Assembly: GCF_002835935.1 (NCBI RefSeq)
Contig: NZ_PJCF01000005.1
Coordinates: 434,001-498,000 of the forward strand
Direction of reading: 5' to 3'
Source of the DNA: Paraglaciecola sp. MB-3u-78
GTDB lineage: Bacteria; Pseudomonadota; Gammaproteobacteria; Enterobacterales; Alteromonadaceae
DNA length: 64,000 nt
Below, one piece after another: positions 1 through 8,805 of the stretch (position 1 is its first letter; every line of letters begins with the position of its first letter). A program made the position numbers and the translations under genes. The notes below the pieces were generated by a model that made no database searches, had not been told where the DNA came from, and saw nothing but the letters and a program-made list of their open reading frames with translations.

Positions 1-404
1 AAATCGATCTGGTTCCGAAAATACACCAACAGCTTTACCTCGCCGAATATTTCGGTAAGCTGCACTTGCAGTCGTGCCATGGCCTCCTGGTCGCAAGCTA
101 CCTGCCCAAAAATAAATTCGCTAGAAGCGACAAAATCTGAGTGTTCCAGACTTGCTACTTCACTTTTGACCTCCGTCCAGAACCTAGAGCAAAGTCTTTG
201 ATATTCGTCGGCGTCAAGTCGCTTTATATGCTCTACCCAATACCACCGGCTCCTCTCAGTGCCCGTGGAGGCGGCGATCTTCCAGCTATTGCCTAACCCA
301 AAGGATTCCAGCTGCGAGTAAGGCAGTTCAGCTCCACAGCTTTTCAGGAACGTCTGAATTGTTGTGCTCCCTGCCTTTCCAGTTCCGATGTGTAAATATA
401 ACAA
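1..404 (-). CDS. Sulfotransferase family protein, N-terminal part (runs off window)
   Basis: Leftward frame cut by the window edge; about 134 codons are visible. It opens with LHIGTGKAGSTTIQ, the 5'-phosphosulfate-binding loop of PAPS-dependent sulfotransferases, and ends near the edge with VYFRNQID, which fits the strand and 3'-phosphate region of the same family. I take the TTG at 402-404 as start because GAGAGG lies six bases upstream and an in-frame stop directly precedes it. The family transfers sulfate from PAPS to carbohydrate; beside glycosyltransferases and a flippase this enzyme may sulfate the exopolysaccharide (inference). Its start lies only 17 bases from the 27-bp core repeat at 421-447, so its upstream region may have been replaced by recombination. 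Confidence 0.75.
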   Translation of the reverse strand, partial: MLYLHIGTGKAGSTTIQTFLKSCGAELPYSQLESFGLGNSWKIAASTGTERSRWYWVEHIKRLDADEYQRLCSRFWTEVKSEVASLEHSDFVASSEFIFGQVACDQEAMARLQVQLTEIFGEVKLLVYFRNQID

Positions 405-420
405 TTTGTGCCTCTCTCAG

Positions 421-525
421 GAGTATAGGTAAAATAAAACGTCATTTTTCACAAAATACAAAATGCATGATGCCTCATATTTTCCATATTGACATCTCTT
501 TTATATACTTGAGGATGGGTGTCCA
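421..525. repeat. Copy A of the 27-bp core repeat plus conserved right arm
   Basis: A 27-bp core (begins GAGTATAGG, ends CGTCATTT, 421-447) followed by about 78 bp that match 31042-31140 closely. The same core occurs at 29548-29574, and a diverged copy at 41119-41146. At 31042 this DNA is the 5' end of a TonB receptor gene on the minus strand (ribosome site, start codon, signal peptide). Here a one-base insertion after the equivalent start codon shifts the frame to a stop after eight codons. This copy is therefore a dead receptor 5' end beside the sulfotransferase gene. Confidence 0.85.
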
Positions 526-719
526 AACCGACTTGACAATAACGTCTCAATTTTAGTATCGAAATATGATTTGAATGATAAAATCAGTGAAATGAAAATA
601 AAGCCGTTGTATCATTATTCAAGAGTTGTGGTTTATTTACCATATATTAAACAATAACATAGGGGTGATATACCGGTATTCATAAGGAAAACCATGTAAA
701 TAATCTTACATAGAAAGGT

Positions 720-998
720 ATGAGTAATTTAAAGCATAAAGTAGAGTTGGTTGAGGAACTCTTCACTCTCACTAATCTGACCGAAAATGAGAGAAAACGG
801 TTATGGTTTGTTAATTTAGAAGATTTAGCGATAGAAGCAGTTCGCTTGAAGAGTTGTAGTTATTTCATCGCTGTATGCAATATTGCAATTGACAAAACTC
901 GAAAATTTTTTTTTTCTCTAAGTACTCGACTATTTATGTTGCGTGTTTATTGTGTTCGAAGATATCTTGTATACTACAAAAAGTCGTTCAGTCGGTAA
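720..998 (+). CDS. Hypothetical small protein
   Basis: A 92-residue open frame that I do not recognise. Residues 1-50 are charged and helical in character (KVELVEELFTL, ENERKRLWFVNLEDLA); the second half is rich in aromatic and basic residues and includes a T-run coding for FFF. AAAGG lies only one or two bases before the ATG, which is too close for a good ribosome site. It sits alone in an AT-rich stretch between the sulfotransferase and glycosyltransferase genes. It may be a real small gene or the remains of a longer one. Confidence 0.3.
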   Translation: MSNLKHKVELVEELFTLTNLTENERKRLWFVNLEDLAIEAVRLKSCSYFIAVCNIAIDKTRKFFFSLSTRLFMLRVYCVRRYLVYYKKSFSR

Positions 999-1136
999 CA
1001 TTATGTGTAATTTGTAAATCAATGTATCGGGTAACCGCGTATTTTCCAAAGTGGTAACGCAACTTTATTTTACAATGTTATTAACAACAAAAATCGATAA
1101 TCTCATAAAGCTATCAATCAGAGAAAATATCAAATA

Positions 1137-1994
1137 ATGCAAAAGTGTAAAATTGCCAAAGATATATGTATTTTCCCAAGATACCGAGGTGATAACGAAT
1201 ACTTATTAAATCTGTCATTCATACTAAAAAATAATTTTTCTAGCGTCGAATTTGTTGGGTTTTCACCCAAAAGCATGTTGAAAATGTTGTTAAATAGGCG
1301 AAAGTCAGATGTTCTGATATTAAATTGGCTAGAAGACTATCCCTGTTTGAAAAAAGGCGTTTTGGCAGAGGGATTTGAGACCTTGCGATTTGTTTTAGGT
1401 ATGGTAATTACTGGTTTCTGTTATAAAAAAATTATCTGGATACGGCATAGTTACAAGCCGCATCTGGAATATAGTAAATTATGTTATCGCACAATATGTG
1501 GCGTAATTGGATTTTTCAGTGACAGTATTGTTACTCATCGAAGAGTTCAAGAATTCAAATCTCAGGTTATATCTCACCCTCTTTATAAAAAAACCAAGGC
1601 TAATACGTTAGCTCCTTTGTATGATTTGATATTTGGTAATATTAAATCATACAAAAAAATTCCGTTAATTCTTCAGAATTGGGAACCTAAACGTGAGCAT
1701 AAAATAATTGGTAAGTGCAAAAGTGCAGACCTTAATAGTGAGATTACAACTTTAATAAAAGATAGGCTCCCTAAGGTCATTTATGAAAATCGATTTATGG
1801 AGGTCGAAGAGTTAAATGGCCTCTTATCATCTGTTACTTTTGTAATTCTCGATCATGAAGAAGCTTCAATGATTGCGTGTGAAACATTTTATCATGCAAT
1901 TTCTTACGGTGCGAATGTAGTTTTAAAAGACTCTGAGTTTGGCAGGACTGTTAAAAGCGAGTTTCCTCTGGTTCATTTAGTAGAAAACTTTTGA
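1137..1994 (+). CDS. Putative glycosyltransferase (GT-B-like), exopolysaccharide locus
   Basis: 285 residues. The frame shows alternating hydrophobic strands and helices typical of a GT-B fold: an N-terminal stretch with VLILNWLEDYP (about residue 62), then a helix and KKIIWIRHSYKPH (about residue 99). The C-terminal half has VTFVILDHEEASMIACETF followed by SYGANVVL (about residues 240-262), which resembles the donor-binding region where an acidic residue contacts the nucleotide sugar. No family signature is strong enough to name donor or linkage. It precedes a GT4 enzyme and a flippase on the same strand, so a role in assembling the repeat unit of the surface polysaccharide is likely. The start ATG lacks a strong ribosome site. 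Confidence 0.55.
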   Translation: MQKCKIAKDICIFPRYRGDNEYLLNLSFILKNNFSSVEFVGFSPKSMLKMLLNRRKSDVLILNWLEDYPCLKKGVLAEGFETLRFVLGMVITGFCYKKIIWIRHSYKPHLEYSKLCYRTICGVIGFFSDSIVTHRRVQEFKSQVISHPLYKKTKANTLAPLYDLIFGNIKSYKKIPLILQNWEPKREHKIIGKCKSADLNSEITTLIKDRLPKVIYENRFMEVEELNGLLSSVTFVILDHEEASMIACETFYHAISYGANVVLKDSEFGRTVKSEFPLVHLVENF

Positions 1995-2165
1995 GGCGAC
2001 GCGTTGTCTAGTCTAGTTTGATTTCCATGTGAGGAAATTATAGCGTTAGCAAATCAAACATATTCTAATAATATGATCGCGGGACAATGGTCTAGCCCCC
2101 TTGCTAATTAAAATTCAAAGTTATTCTTGCCACTTTTTATATAACGTAGAATTAAATTTATTTTT

Positions 2166-3242
2166 ATGATGAAACTAACTGTGCTGTCTTATCACCCTAA
2201 TAGGTGTAATGGTTTTGGTGGAATTGAAAACCTTGTTAGGTCTATTAAGCTATCAGTAGAGCAAAGTAATATTGAGATATATGAGCTGTATAATAGAGAA
2301 CCTCCTGTTGAAGAAATTGAAATTGCTTGCTCTGAATTTGATATTCAGAAAAAACTTTTTTTCGAATCTGGATTTCTTGCGGTATTAAACAAAGCTTTTG
2401 TTTTTTATCAACAGGCCATTCGGAGCCAATATGACGTTGTTATTACCTATCATCCAGCAAATTTATTGTTTTTTTTATTAACAAAACACAAACCTAAAAT
2501 AATTTTAGTACAGTCAAACAGCGTAGAAAAACTATTCCAAGGACGTATTCTTAAAGCATTGTCGCAAAAAATTCTTAACAGAGTTGATGCGCTGACTCTT
2601 TATACTTCATTTGACAAACAAGCATTGTGTCGCCGTTTTCAAGTTGATGATAATAAAATTTCTATTATTCCTAGAGCGTGTAAATTGCCAACAACTGCGC
2701 CGAGAGAAAGTAAGAACTACAAACTGGTCACCATATGTAGAATAGTAGAAAACCAAAAAAATTTTACGGCAATGATTCAAATTATGGCTAAGATCCCGGA
2801 AATGACTTTAGATATCTATGGTACTGGCTCAGTTGAAGAAGTTAAGTCACTAAAAAATAAAATTTCAAAGTCCGCTAATATAAGGTTTTTTGGTAAAACG
2901 AATGATGTTGCAAAAACGCTCTCTGAATACAGTATATTTATCATGACGTCTTATTACGAAGGTTATGGTCAATCACTTATCGAGGCGAGAAGCCAAGGAT
3001 TACCTATTGTATTATTCAATACCTTTGATGCAGCTCAATCAGTGGTAATTGATGGTAAGAATGGTTTTTTAATAGCGCCATTTGACCAGCAGTTATTTAT
3101 TGATGGTATCCGGAAAATTTTGACAATCGACTCGGTATATCAGCATATGTCTTTTGAAAGTATTTCTCTATCAGCAACAAGTGACACGCTTTCAATTCAA
3201 AATAAATGGTTAAGATTATTTAAGTCACTCCAACAGGCTTAG
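2166..3242 (+). CDS. Glycosyltransferase family 4 (GT-B fold)
   Basis: 358 residues. The N-terminal domain opens KLTVLSYHPNRCNGFGGIE, the glycine-rich acceptor-side loop of GT4 enzymes. The C-terminal domain has TICRIVENQKNF (about residue 188), LDIYGTGS, and EGYGQSLIEARSQGLP (about residue 270), whose two glutamates seven residues apart form the EX7E motif that binds the donor nucleotide sugar. It would transfer a hexose or similar sugar onto the lipid-linked repeat unit at the cytoplasmic face. Two ATG codons lie side by side (2166 and 2169) and either could be the start. The gene lies 171 bases after the preceding glycosyltransferase and 155 bases before the flippase, so the three may share transcripts but are not tightly packed. 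Confidence 0.88.
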   Translation: MMKLTVLSYHPNRCNGFGGIENLVRSIKLSVEQSNIEIYELYNREPPVEEIEIACSEFDIQKKLFFESGFLAVLNKAFVFYQQAIRSQYDVVITYHPANLLFFLLTKHKPKIILVQSNSVEKLFQGRILKALSQKILNRVDALTLYTSFDKQALCRRFQVDDNKISIIPRACKLPTTAPRESKNYKLVTICRIVENQKNFTAMIQIMAKIPEMTLDIYGTGSVEEVKSLKNKISKSANIRFFGKTNDVAKTLSEYSIFIMTSYYEGYGQSLIEARSQGLPIVLFNTFDAAQSVVIDGKNGFLIAPFDQQLFIDGIRKILTIDSVYQHMSFESISLSATSDTLSIQNKWLRLFKSLQQA

Positions 3243-3397
3243 ATTTAGAGTTTTTTAACAAAACTTTGAACCCCCTTTGCAGGTTTTAAACAACCTTGAA
3301 AGATCGTTATACTGTCGTATCCCAGTAAGGAAGAGGGTGATATTAGTTAATAAAAATTAAAGTAAAAGGGTTGGAATATTACAATGAGAGTTATTGA

Positions 3398-4846
3398 ATG
3401 TCGTTAAAAAAACGGGCAGCAAAAGGAGGGTTGTGGATTTCAATCACGCGTACTGGCATCAATGTTATTAGTTTTATTGTGTTTGTTTACTTAGCACGCA
3501 TTCTCACCTTAGAGGACTTTGGCTTAGTGGCGTTTTGCATGCTCTTTATAGAGTTTGCCAATATCTCAGTAAACGCCGGTGTTAATCAAAATATCGTTCA
3601 ACGTAAAACGTGGGATGAGCAATACGCGTCTAGTACTATGTTTTACGTGGTAGGTTTAGCTATTTTGGTTGCTGCGGGCTTAGTATTTATTGGCGCACCA
3701 ATTGCTTATTACACCTATTCACACGTGGCTGCCTACGTTTTTATGAGTCTAGCGCCAATTACTATTCTCTTGAGTTTGCAGGTCGTCTTTAACGGCAAAC
3801 TAGTCAGAGATTTTAAAAACAAACAAATGGGTGTCGTTAAACTAATTGCCACAGTGCTTTCAGCTATTGTTATTATTACTTTGGCTGAGCTGGGATATGG
3901 CTTATGGTCAATGGTCATTGGCCGCTTGGTGCACTCTATTTTAGAGTTACTGTTGATGACATCTATTGCTGGGTTCAGACCCAAGTTATATTTTAATAAA
4001 GAAGACAAAAAGGAACTGAGAGAATTTTGCTTACCGCTTTTGGGGTCCGCTATATTGAACATGGTGAACCAAAAATCCGTTTCCATATTTACAGGAGCAG
4101 TCTTAGGTCCTGCTAATTTTGCTCTGCTAAATGCCGCCAAAAGAGGCGAGAACATGATAAAAGCGATTACGATGAGCTCGATCAATTCTATGGTCGTACC
4201 CAGTTTTTCTCGTCTTAAAGTAGGCGTCAATCTGGGAGATTTATATATTAAATTAGTGGTAATTAGCGCGACAACAGTAATGCCAATGTTTATGGGCCTT
4301 GGTGCAATTGCAGATCCGTTTGTAACAATTATATTTGGAGAAAAATTCAGCGATAGCGCTATCTTTATGAATATCTCAGTTTTTACTATGTTCCCAGCTA
4401 TCATCGGTTGGTTTTTACCAACCTTGCTTGTTTCGCAGGCCAAAACCAGGGATGCATTTAACCTCAATTTAATAAGTGTAATAAGCAGTGTATTGGTTGC
4501 AGGTTGCACAATTTGGTTTGGCATTACTACCATGCTGATTTGCATCGTTATCGCAAATTTTTTAATACTACCGATACGTTTTAAAATTGTGACAAAACAT
4601 ATACCAATTAATATTAAGAAGTTGATCTGGGCTATTTTTCCATCCTATTTTTGTGCGTTGGCCATGTTTGCCTGTATTATGCTCAGTAAGCACTTTTTAG
4701 GTCCACTAATTTCAAATCAAATTATTTTACTATCGGTATTGATACTTACTGGATGTTTAAGTTATCCCATTTTAAGCTTTTTATTTTTTTATAAACATAC
4801 AACTGAGCAACTTGCTCAGATTAAAGGAATGTTTTTCAAAAATTAA
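3398..4846 (+). CDS. Polysaccharide flippase, Wzx/oligosaccharide-transporter family
   Basis: 482 residues, almost entirely hydrophobic with about twelve to fourteen membrane segments. The first 60 residues (KRAAKGGLWISITRTG, then ARILTLEDFGLVAF) carry the conserved N-terminal pattern of the polysaccharide_synt/Wzx (MOP superfamily) flippases of the WzxC type. The protein would move undecaprenyl-linked repeat units across the inner membrane for polymerisation. GAGAG lies eight bases ahead of the ATG. It is the last gene of the rightward polysaccharide group; no Wzy polymerase or Wza/Wzc exporter is visible in this window, so those genes must lie elsewhere or to the left. Confidence 0.88.
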   Translation: MSLKKRAAKGGLWISITRTGINVISFIVFVYLARILTLEDFGLVAFCMLFIEFANISVNAGVNQNIVQRKTWDEQYASSTMFYVVGLAILVAAGLVFIGAPIAYYTYSHVAAYVFMSLAPITILLSLQVVFNGKLVRDFKNKQMGVVKLIATVLSAIVIITLAELGYGLWSMVIGRLVHSILELLLMTSIAGFRPKLYFNKEDKKELREFCLPLLGSAILNMVNQKSVSIFTGAVLGPANFALLNAAKRGENMIKAITMSSINSMVVPSFSRLKVGVNLGDLYIKLVVISATTVMPMFMGLGAIADPFVTIIFGEKFSDSAIFMNISVFTMFPAIIGWFLPTLLVSQAKTRDAFNLNLISVISSVLVAGCTIWFGITTMLICIVIANFLILPIRFKIVTKHIPINIKKLIWAIFPSYFCALAMFACIMLSKHFLGPLISNQIILLSVLILTGCLSYPILSFLFFYKHTTEQLAQIKGMFFKN

Positions 4847-4899
4847 AATATACTGCGGGGATAGGTTCGTTGAAAAATAGAAATTATTAATCTTTTGAT

Positions 4900-5110
4900 T
4901 TTCGATGTATTAAACGCCTTGGATACGCAGCCGGATATTCGACCATCCTAGCTCTAACGGGGTTCAATTCAATGTAGCGATAAAGTGTTAAATGATAACG
5001 TTCAGTGTCTACTAACGTCGATTTGCGAAAAAGCTGTCATTAATAAGTGAACATGGTTAGTCATTAGAACAAATGCATGGATGGCAACATTATGTTTAGT
5101 AGCAGAATCT
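4900..5110 (-). pseudogene. Decayed IS200-like/RAYT transposase
   Basis: No intact frame, but the minus strand encodes HAFVLMTNHVHLLMTAF (plus 5040-5090 region), which holds the HUH metal-binding motif of the Y1 transposase family. After a deletion and a frame change it continues KSTLVDTERYHLTLYRY and then YIELNPVRARMVEYP, the classic block of REP-associated transposases. About 30 codons between the two blocks are missing. The rest of the 4847-5510 gap holds no further gene I can recognise. This is a different lineage from the intact RAYT at 25679-26659. Confidence 0.85.
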
Positions 5111-5510
5111 TTGAGTTGATGTGGTACGCATAATTCATAATTCATAATTCCATTAATTCAATTGCTTTCTTTCAACGAACCTGCAGGTCATAGGCTTTGC
5201 TCATGTAGAGGCCTAAGTCTAAATGGCGGTAACAATGCAAATGCTCTCGCTAAAAGCATTGCAATGAAGCAGCTAAATAATGTGGCAATTAAACGTTCTT
5301 GAACATGGGTTGATTGTTATTAATTCTAAACCAGCCCCACCAAAATATTGTTAGTAAAACTCCCCCTTTGGTTAAATGATTCCCAGAAATAAATTTTATT
5401 GTGGTATTAAAAAATCGATGAAAGTTGAGCAAGTTGATTGAGCGAATAAATTATTTCCATGTCAAAAGTGTTCATTTTAGACCTGATTTTTGTGGGTTAA
5501 TTTTGTAGCC

Positions 5511-7673
5511 TTACCTAGCTTTAGATAAAGGCGATTTTGATTGTATTACTTCATAGTTATTATTTTTATTTTGGGCGTCAAATGACGTTATTGCCTTGTC
5601 ATTAAAGTTGATTAATTCAACTGACTCAGAGGAAGGGTAAGAATAATTAGCAGATTCCGGAACCTGATTAGAAGGAGAAAAGTTGGGGATAATAAAACGA
5701 GCATCAGTTTCTAAACTAAATGTCGAGTCTGAGTTAATAATTTCGTCTATTTTGTCTGCTTGTTCTGACCAAGGGTGATAAAAATCATCACCAATAGTGG
5801 CCTGCACATAAGGTGCCCCGTAAGACATGTTGTAAATCACATTATTTTTAAATACTGAGCCCTCGTAAAACTGTTTGTCATAAATACCATGGCCTCCTCT
5901 TTTCTTTGAGATAATGATGTTATTTTGTGCATTGAGCCAAAATGTACGGTCGTTGTCGACGCCTGATCTGGCAACGCCATTATTGTTAATGATAATCAAG
6001 TTTTCAAATAAGTTGGTTATGCCAGCAGGACGGCTTATCAACCCACCCATTTTTATTGCTGTCCACTCCTTACCGCGTTCATCTCCTAAGTCATGAATAT
6101 AATTATTAAATATATAACTCGGGCCTAGCATATTAGGGGCAACACTGATGCCACAAAAACCTTGCGTTAACTCATTGTCATAAAACAACACATTACTTTG
6201 GCCGCCGTCTAGCTCTATTAAATCGTCGTTTGCATAGGCTAAATAATTATTGTGAATCGCCGAATCTCTTCCAAATGCGCCATCGCGCCTAAAATTTCTG
6301 CGGCCTTCAATCACATCATTAAAACGGTGGTTTGGTGTGCCATAAAAGCGGTTATTCCGAATAATGTATTGGCCTTGATATTCTTCAGTGGGGTGGTAGG
6401 CCCAAATTAACATTGCATTTGGGCCCTTTGGGTGGCCATATTTCCAATTATTAGCTTTACCGTTTGGGCTATGTATTTCACAGTTTTCTACAGTCACTAA
6501 GCCGGTTTGTTTAAGATAAATACCTGAGTCGTAATTGAGAGGTTTGGTACTTTCAGTGGTGGCATAAGCTACACCGTTGCGAATATCTTGACCTTCTCGG
6601 CCGTACTGAGAAACATCACAGCCTTTTATCCAAATATGATGGGCCTTCGAGGCATAAATACCGAATCGCCCTCCTTTTACCGTGATGTTTTCAAATTTGA
6701 TATAACTTTGACTGCCTATATCGATGGCTGCCTTGTCACCTTTATCTGCTATAATTTCAGGGCCATCACCAATAATAAGTGCCCATCCGTCTTCAGTACC
6801 TTCAATACCCAGTTCGGTTAAGTTAAGTTGGCCGCCGTTATAAATGTCAGAAAGATAGTAAATTTTATCAGGGTCGATAGGGGGTGAGTTGGGGCGAGTT
6901 TTAAAGTTGTAAACGCGCTCTTCTATCACTTGATTGTTGTCTAGGTATTCAAGTTTAATATCGTAAGCAGTGTCGGGCTCTAATCGCACTATTGAACCAG
7001 ATAACGCGCCCCTTATTGGTTCCCACTGTAATGCCAGAGCAGGTAACCAATCACTTGATGTGCTGGACTTAAACCAAAGCCGAGTATTGGTATCTTCGTA
7101 CTGATTGTAAACGGTTAAACTCGCAGAGTGGATAAGTGGGACAACTCGATACTCTACATCGCTTGTTGCGGTAGCAGTCAATATTCTACTGGGTTCGAGC
7201 CCAGCCATAAGTGCTGCTGATTTTAATGTCGATTTTTGAAAATCCGAGTCAATATATAATTGTTCAACAATGCGGTAGGCGTCTATAGGGTAAAGTTTTA
7301 GCGCTAAGGCTATCCACGTTTCATTTTTATCAGGAAGCGTTTTAGAAAGTTGTATGATTGCCTGACTAACCTCTTCTGAACGACTAATACTTAGTAACAG
7401 TTTTGCGGTGTCTTGCGGATTTTTAATTAAATAAGCATTGTTTTTTTGAGATTGATAACTAGATTGTTGCAACATAGCAACGACCTCTTTTGGGCGACTT
7501 AATTTTTGCGTTTTAATTTGCTTTACAAAGTAGTCTCCAGGTTGACCGCTTATTGTTAGGCTTTTTTTTATAGGTTTTGGGGTATCAAACTGAGCACAAC
7601 TGACTAGCGCAACGGTCAACCAAATAAAGATAACTTGCGGCTTAAAAACTATGTTTTTAAAAGGTTGGATCAT
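5511..7673 (-). CDS. Lipoprotein with right-handed beta-helix domain (polysaccharide lyase-like)
   Basis: 720 residues. The N-terminus has a hydrophobic segment ending in the lipobox LVSC, with the cysteine at about residue 26, so the mature protein should be an outer-membrane or periplasmic lipoprotein. Residues 30-260 form a helical, then fibronectin-like region (AYDIKLEYLDNNQ). From about residue 265 to 680 there are repeated short strands such as YIKFENITVKGGRFGIY, GLVTVENCEIHSP and NVLFYDNELTQGFCGIS, the coil pattern of parallel beta-helix proteins (pectate lyase/alginate lyase type, Pfam Beta_helix). It is the last gene of the leftward operon behind the UDP-glucuronate epimerase, 127 bases downstream. 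A role in trimming or modifying the uronic-acid polymer is inferred; no catalytic residues are proven. Confidence 0.75.
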   Translation of the reverse strand: MIQPFKNIVFKPQVIFIWLTVALVSCAQFDTPKPIKKSLTISGQPGDYFVKQIKTQKLSRPKEVVAMLQQSSYQSQKNNAYLIKNPQDTAKLLLSISRSEEVSQAIIQLSKTLPDKNETWIALALKLYPIDAYRIVEQLYIDSDFQKSTLKSAALMAGLEPSRILTATATSDVEYRVVPLIHSASLTVYNQYEDTNTRLWFKSSTSSDWLPALALQWEPIRGALSGSIVRLEPDTAYDIKLEYLDNNQVIEERVYNFKTRPNSPPIDPDKIYYLSDIYNGGQLNLTELGIEGTEDGWALIIGDGPEIIADKGDKAAIDIGSQSYIKFENITVKGGRFGIYASKAHHIWIKGCDVSQYGREGQDIRNGVAYATTESTKPLNYDSGIYLKQTGLVTVENCEIHSPNGKANNWKYGHPKGPNAMLIWAYHPTEEYQGQYIIRNNRFYGTPNHRFNDVIEGRRNFRRDGAFGRDSAIHNNYLAYANDDLIELDGGQSNVLFYDNELTQGFCGISVAPNMLGPSYIFNNYIHDLGDERGKEWTAIKMGGLISRPAGITNLFENLIIINNNGVARSGVDNDRTFWLNAQNNIIISKKRGGHGIYDKQFYEGSVFKNNVIYNMSYGAPYVQATIGDDFYHPWSEQADKIDEIINSDSTFSLETDARFIIPNFSPSNQVPESANYSYPSSESVELINFNDKAITSFDAQNKNNNYEVIQSKSPLSKAR

Positions 7674-7800
7674 ATCTAATTTACATCTTTATTCAGTTTG
7701 GATTAAACACTACTTGATTGTTGTTAGGTGCTGCGAACCTTAACGGATTATGGAATACAACTCACTGTTGCTTGTCAGTATATTCCAACCCCCCTATTAA

Positions 7801-8805
7801 TTAAGCCAATTTGTAATACGTTTTAAACCAAGCAACAAACTGTTGCATACCATATTCAATAGCAGTATCTGGCTTGAATCCTACTTCTTCTTTTAAACTA
7901 TCAATATCTGCAAAGGTTGCTGGCACATCACCGGCTTGCATCGGCATGTAGTTCTTTTTGGCTTTTTTGCCTGCAGCATCTTCAATCGCTTCGATAAAGG
8001 TCATCAACTCAATAGGGTCGTTATTACCTATGTTAAATACTTTATAAGGCGCTTTACTTGATGAGGGAGACGTATTTGGGTTTTCGGGATTACGCACTGG
8101 CACTACAGCTTGAATACGAATAACTCCTTCAACAATATCATCAATATAAGTGAAATCACGTTTCATTTTGCCATGATTAAATACTTTAATTTCTCGGTCA
8201 TTTAATATTGCATCGGTAAATAGGAAGGGTGCCATATCAGGGCGTCCCCATGGGCCATAAACAGTAAAAAATCGTAAGCCTGTTGTGGGTAAGTCGTATA
8301 AATGACTATAGCTGTGTGCCATGAGTTCATTTGACTTTTTAGTGGCGGCATAAAGAGATACAGGGTGATCAACTGCATCTTCGGTTGAAAATGGCATTTT
8401 TTCATTCATGCCGTAAACCGAGCTAGACGATGCATACACTAAATGCTGTACTTTGTTATGACGGCAGCCTTCTAAAATCGTCGCCATGCCGACTAAGTTT
8501 GAGTCAATGTAAGCCATCGGATTTTCAATTGAGTAACGAACGCCTGCTTGGGCGGCTAAATGAATGACTCGTTCAAATTGCTCTTCGGTAAATAATGTAG
8601 CAATGCCGTCTCTGTCTGCTAAATCCATTTTTATAAAAGTAAAATTATCAAAATGTTCAATTTGTTCTAGGCGAGCAAGCTTTAGTTTAGGGTCGTAATA
8701 GTCATTTAAGTTATCGATACCGATAACTTGATGACCTTGTTCACACAACCTTTTAGCAACAAAATATCCTATAAAGCCCGCTGCCCCTGTGACTAAATAT
8801 TTCAC
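7801..8805 (-). CDS. UDP-glucuronate 4-epimerase
   Basis: 334 residues, a short-chain dehydrogenase-type sugar epimerase. It shows the NAD-binding GAAGFIG at residues 7-13, HLAAQAGVRYSIENP at about residue 87 (typical of the CapI/LspL branch), the catalytic serine in ASSSSVYG and the YXXXK pair in YAATKK. The family interconverts UDP-glucuronate and UDP-galacturonate in the cytoplasm. The start is a GTG whose G is shared with the TAG stop of ugd, so the two genes are translationally coupled and the enzyme directly consumes the product of Ugd. The closest named relatives are usually called LspL, CapI or WbnF. Confidence 0.92.
   Translation of the reverse strand: MKYLVTGAAGFIGYFVAKRLCEQGHQVIGIDNLNDYYDPKLKLARLEQIEHFDNFTFIKMDLADRDGIATLFTEEQFERVIHLAAQAGVRYSIENPMAYIDSNLVGMATILEGCRHNKVQHLVYASSSSVYGMNEKMPFSTEDAVDHPVSLYAATKKSNELMAHSYSHLYDLPTTGLRFFTVYGPWGRPDMAPFLFTDAILNDREIKVFNHGKMKRDFTYIDDIVEGVIRIQAVVPVRNPENPNTSPSSSKAPYKVFNIGNNDPIELMTFIEAIEDAAGKKAKKNYMPMQAGDVPATFADIDSLKEEVGFKPDTAIEYGMQQFVAWFKTYYKLA

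Noticed and set aside
421-447. The 27-bp core as a simple shared promoter
   Set aside because: Its minus strand has a TATACT box, but at 31042 the same bases lie inside the receptor coding sequence after the start codon, so coding origin explains it better.
3733-4545. 270-codon open frame on the minus strand
   Set aside because: It lies wholly inside the flippase gene on the opposite strand, and its composition is the shadow of hydrophobic codons; no family pattern or ribosome site.
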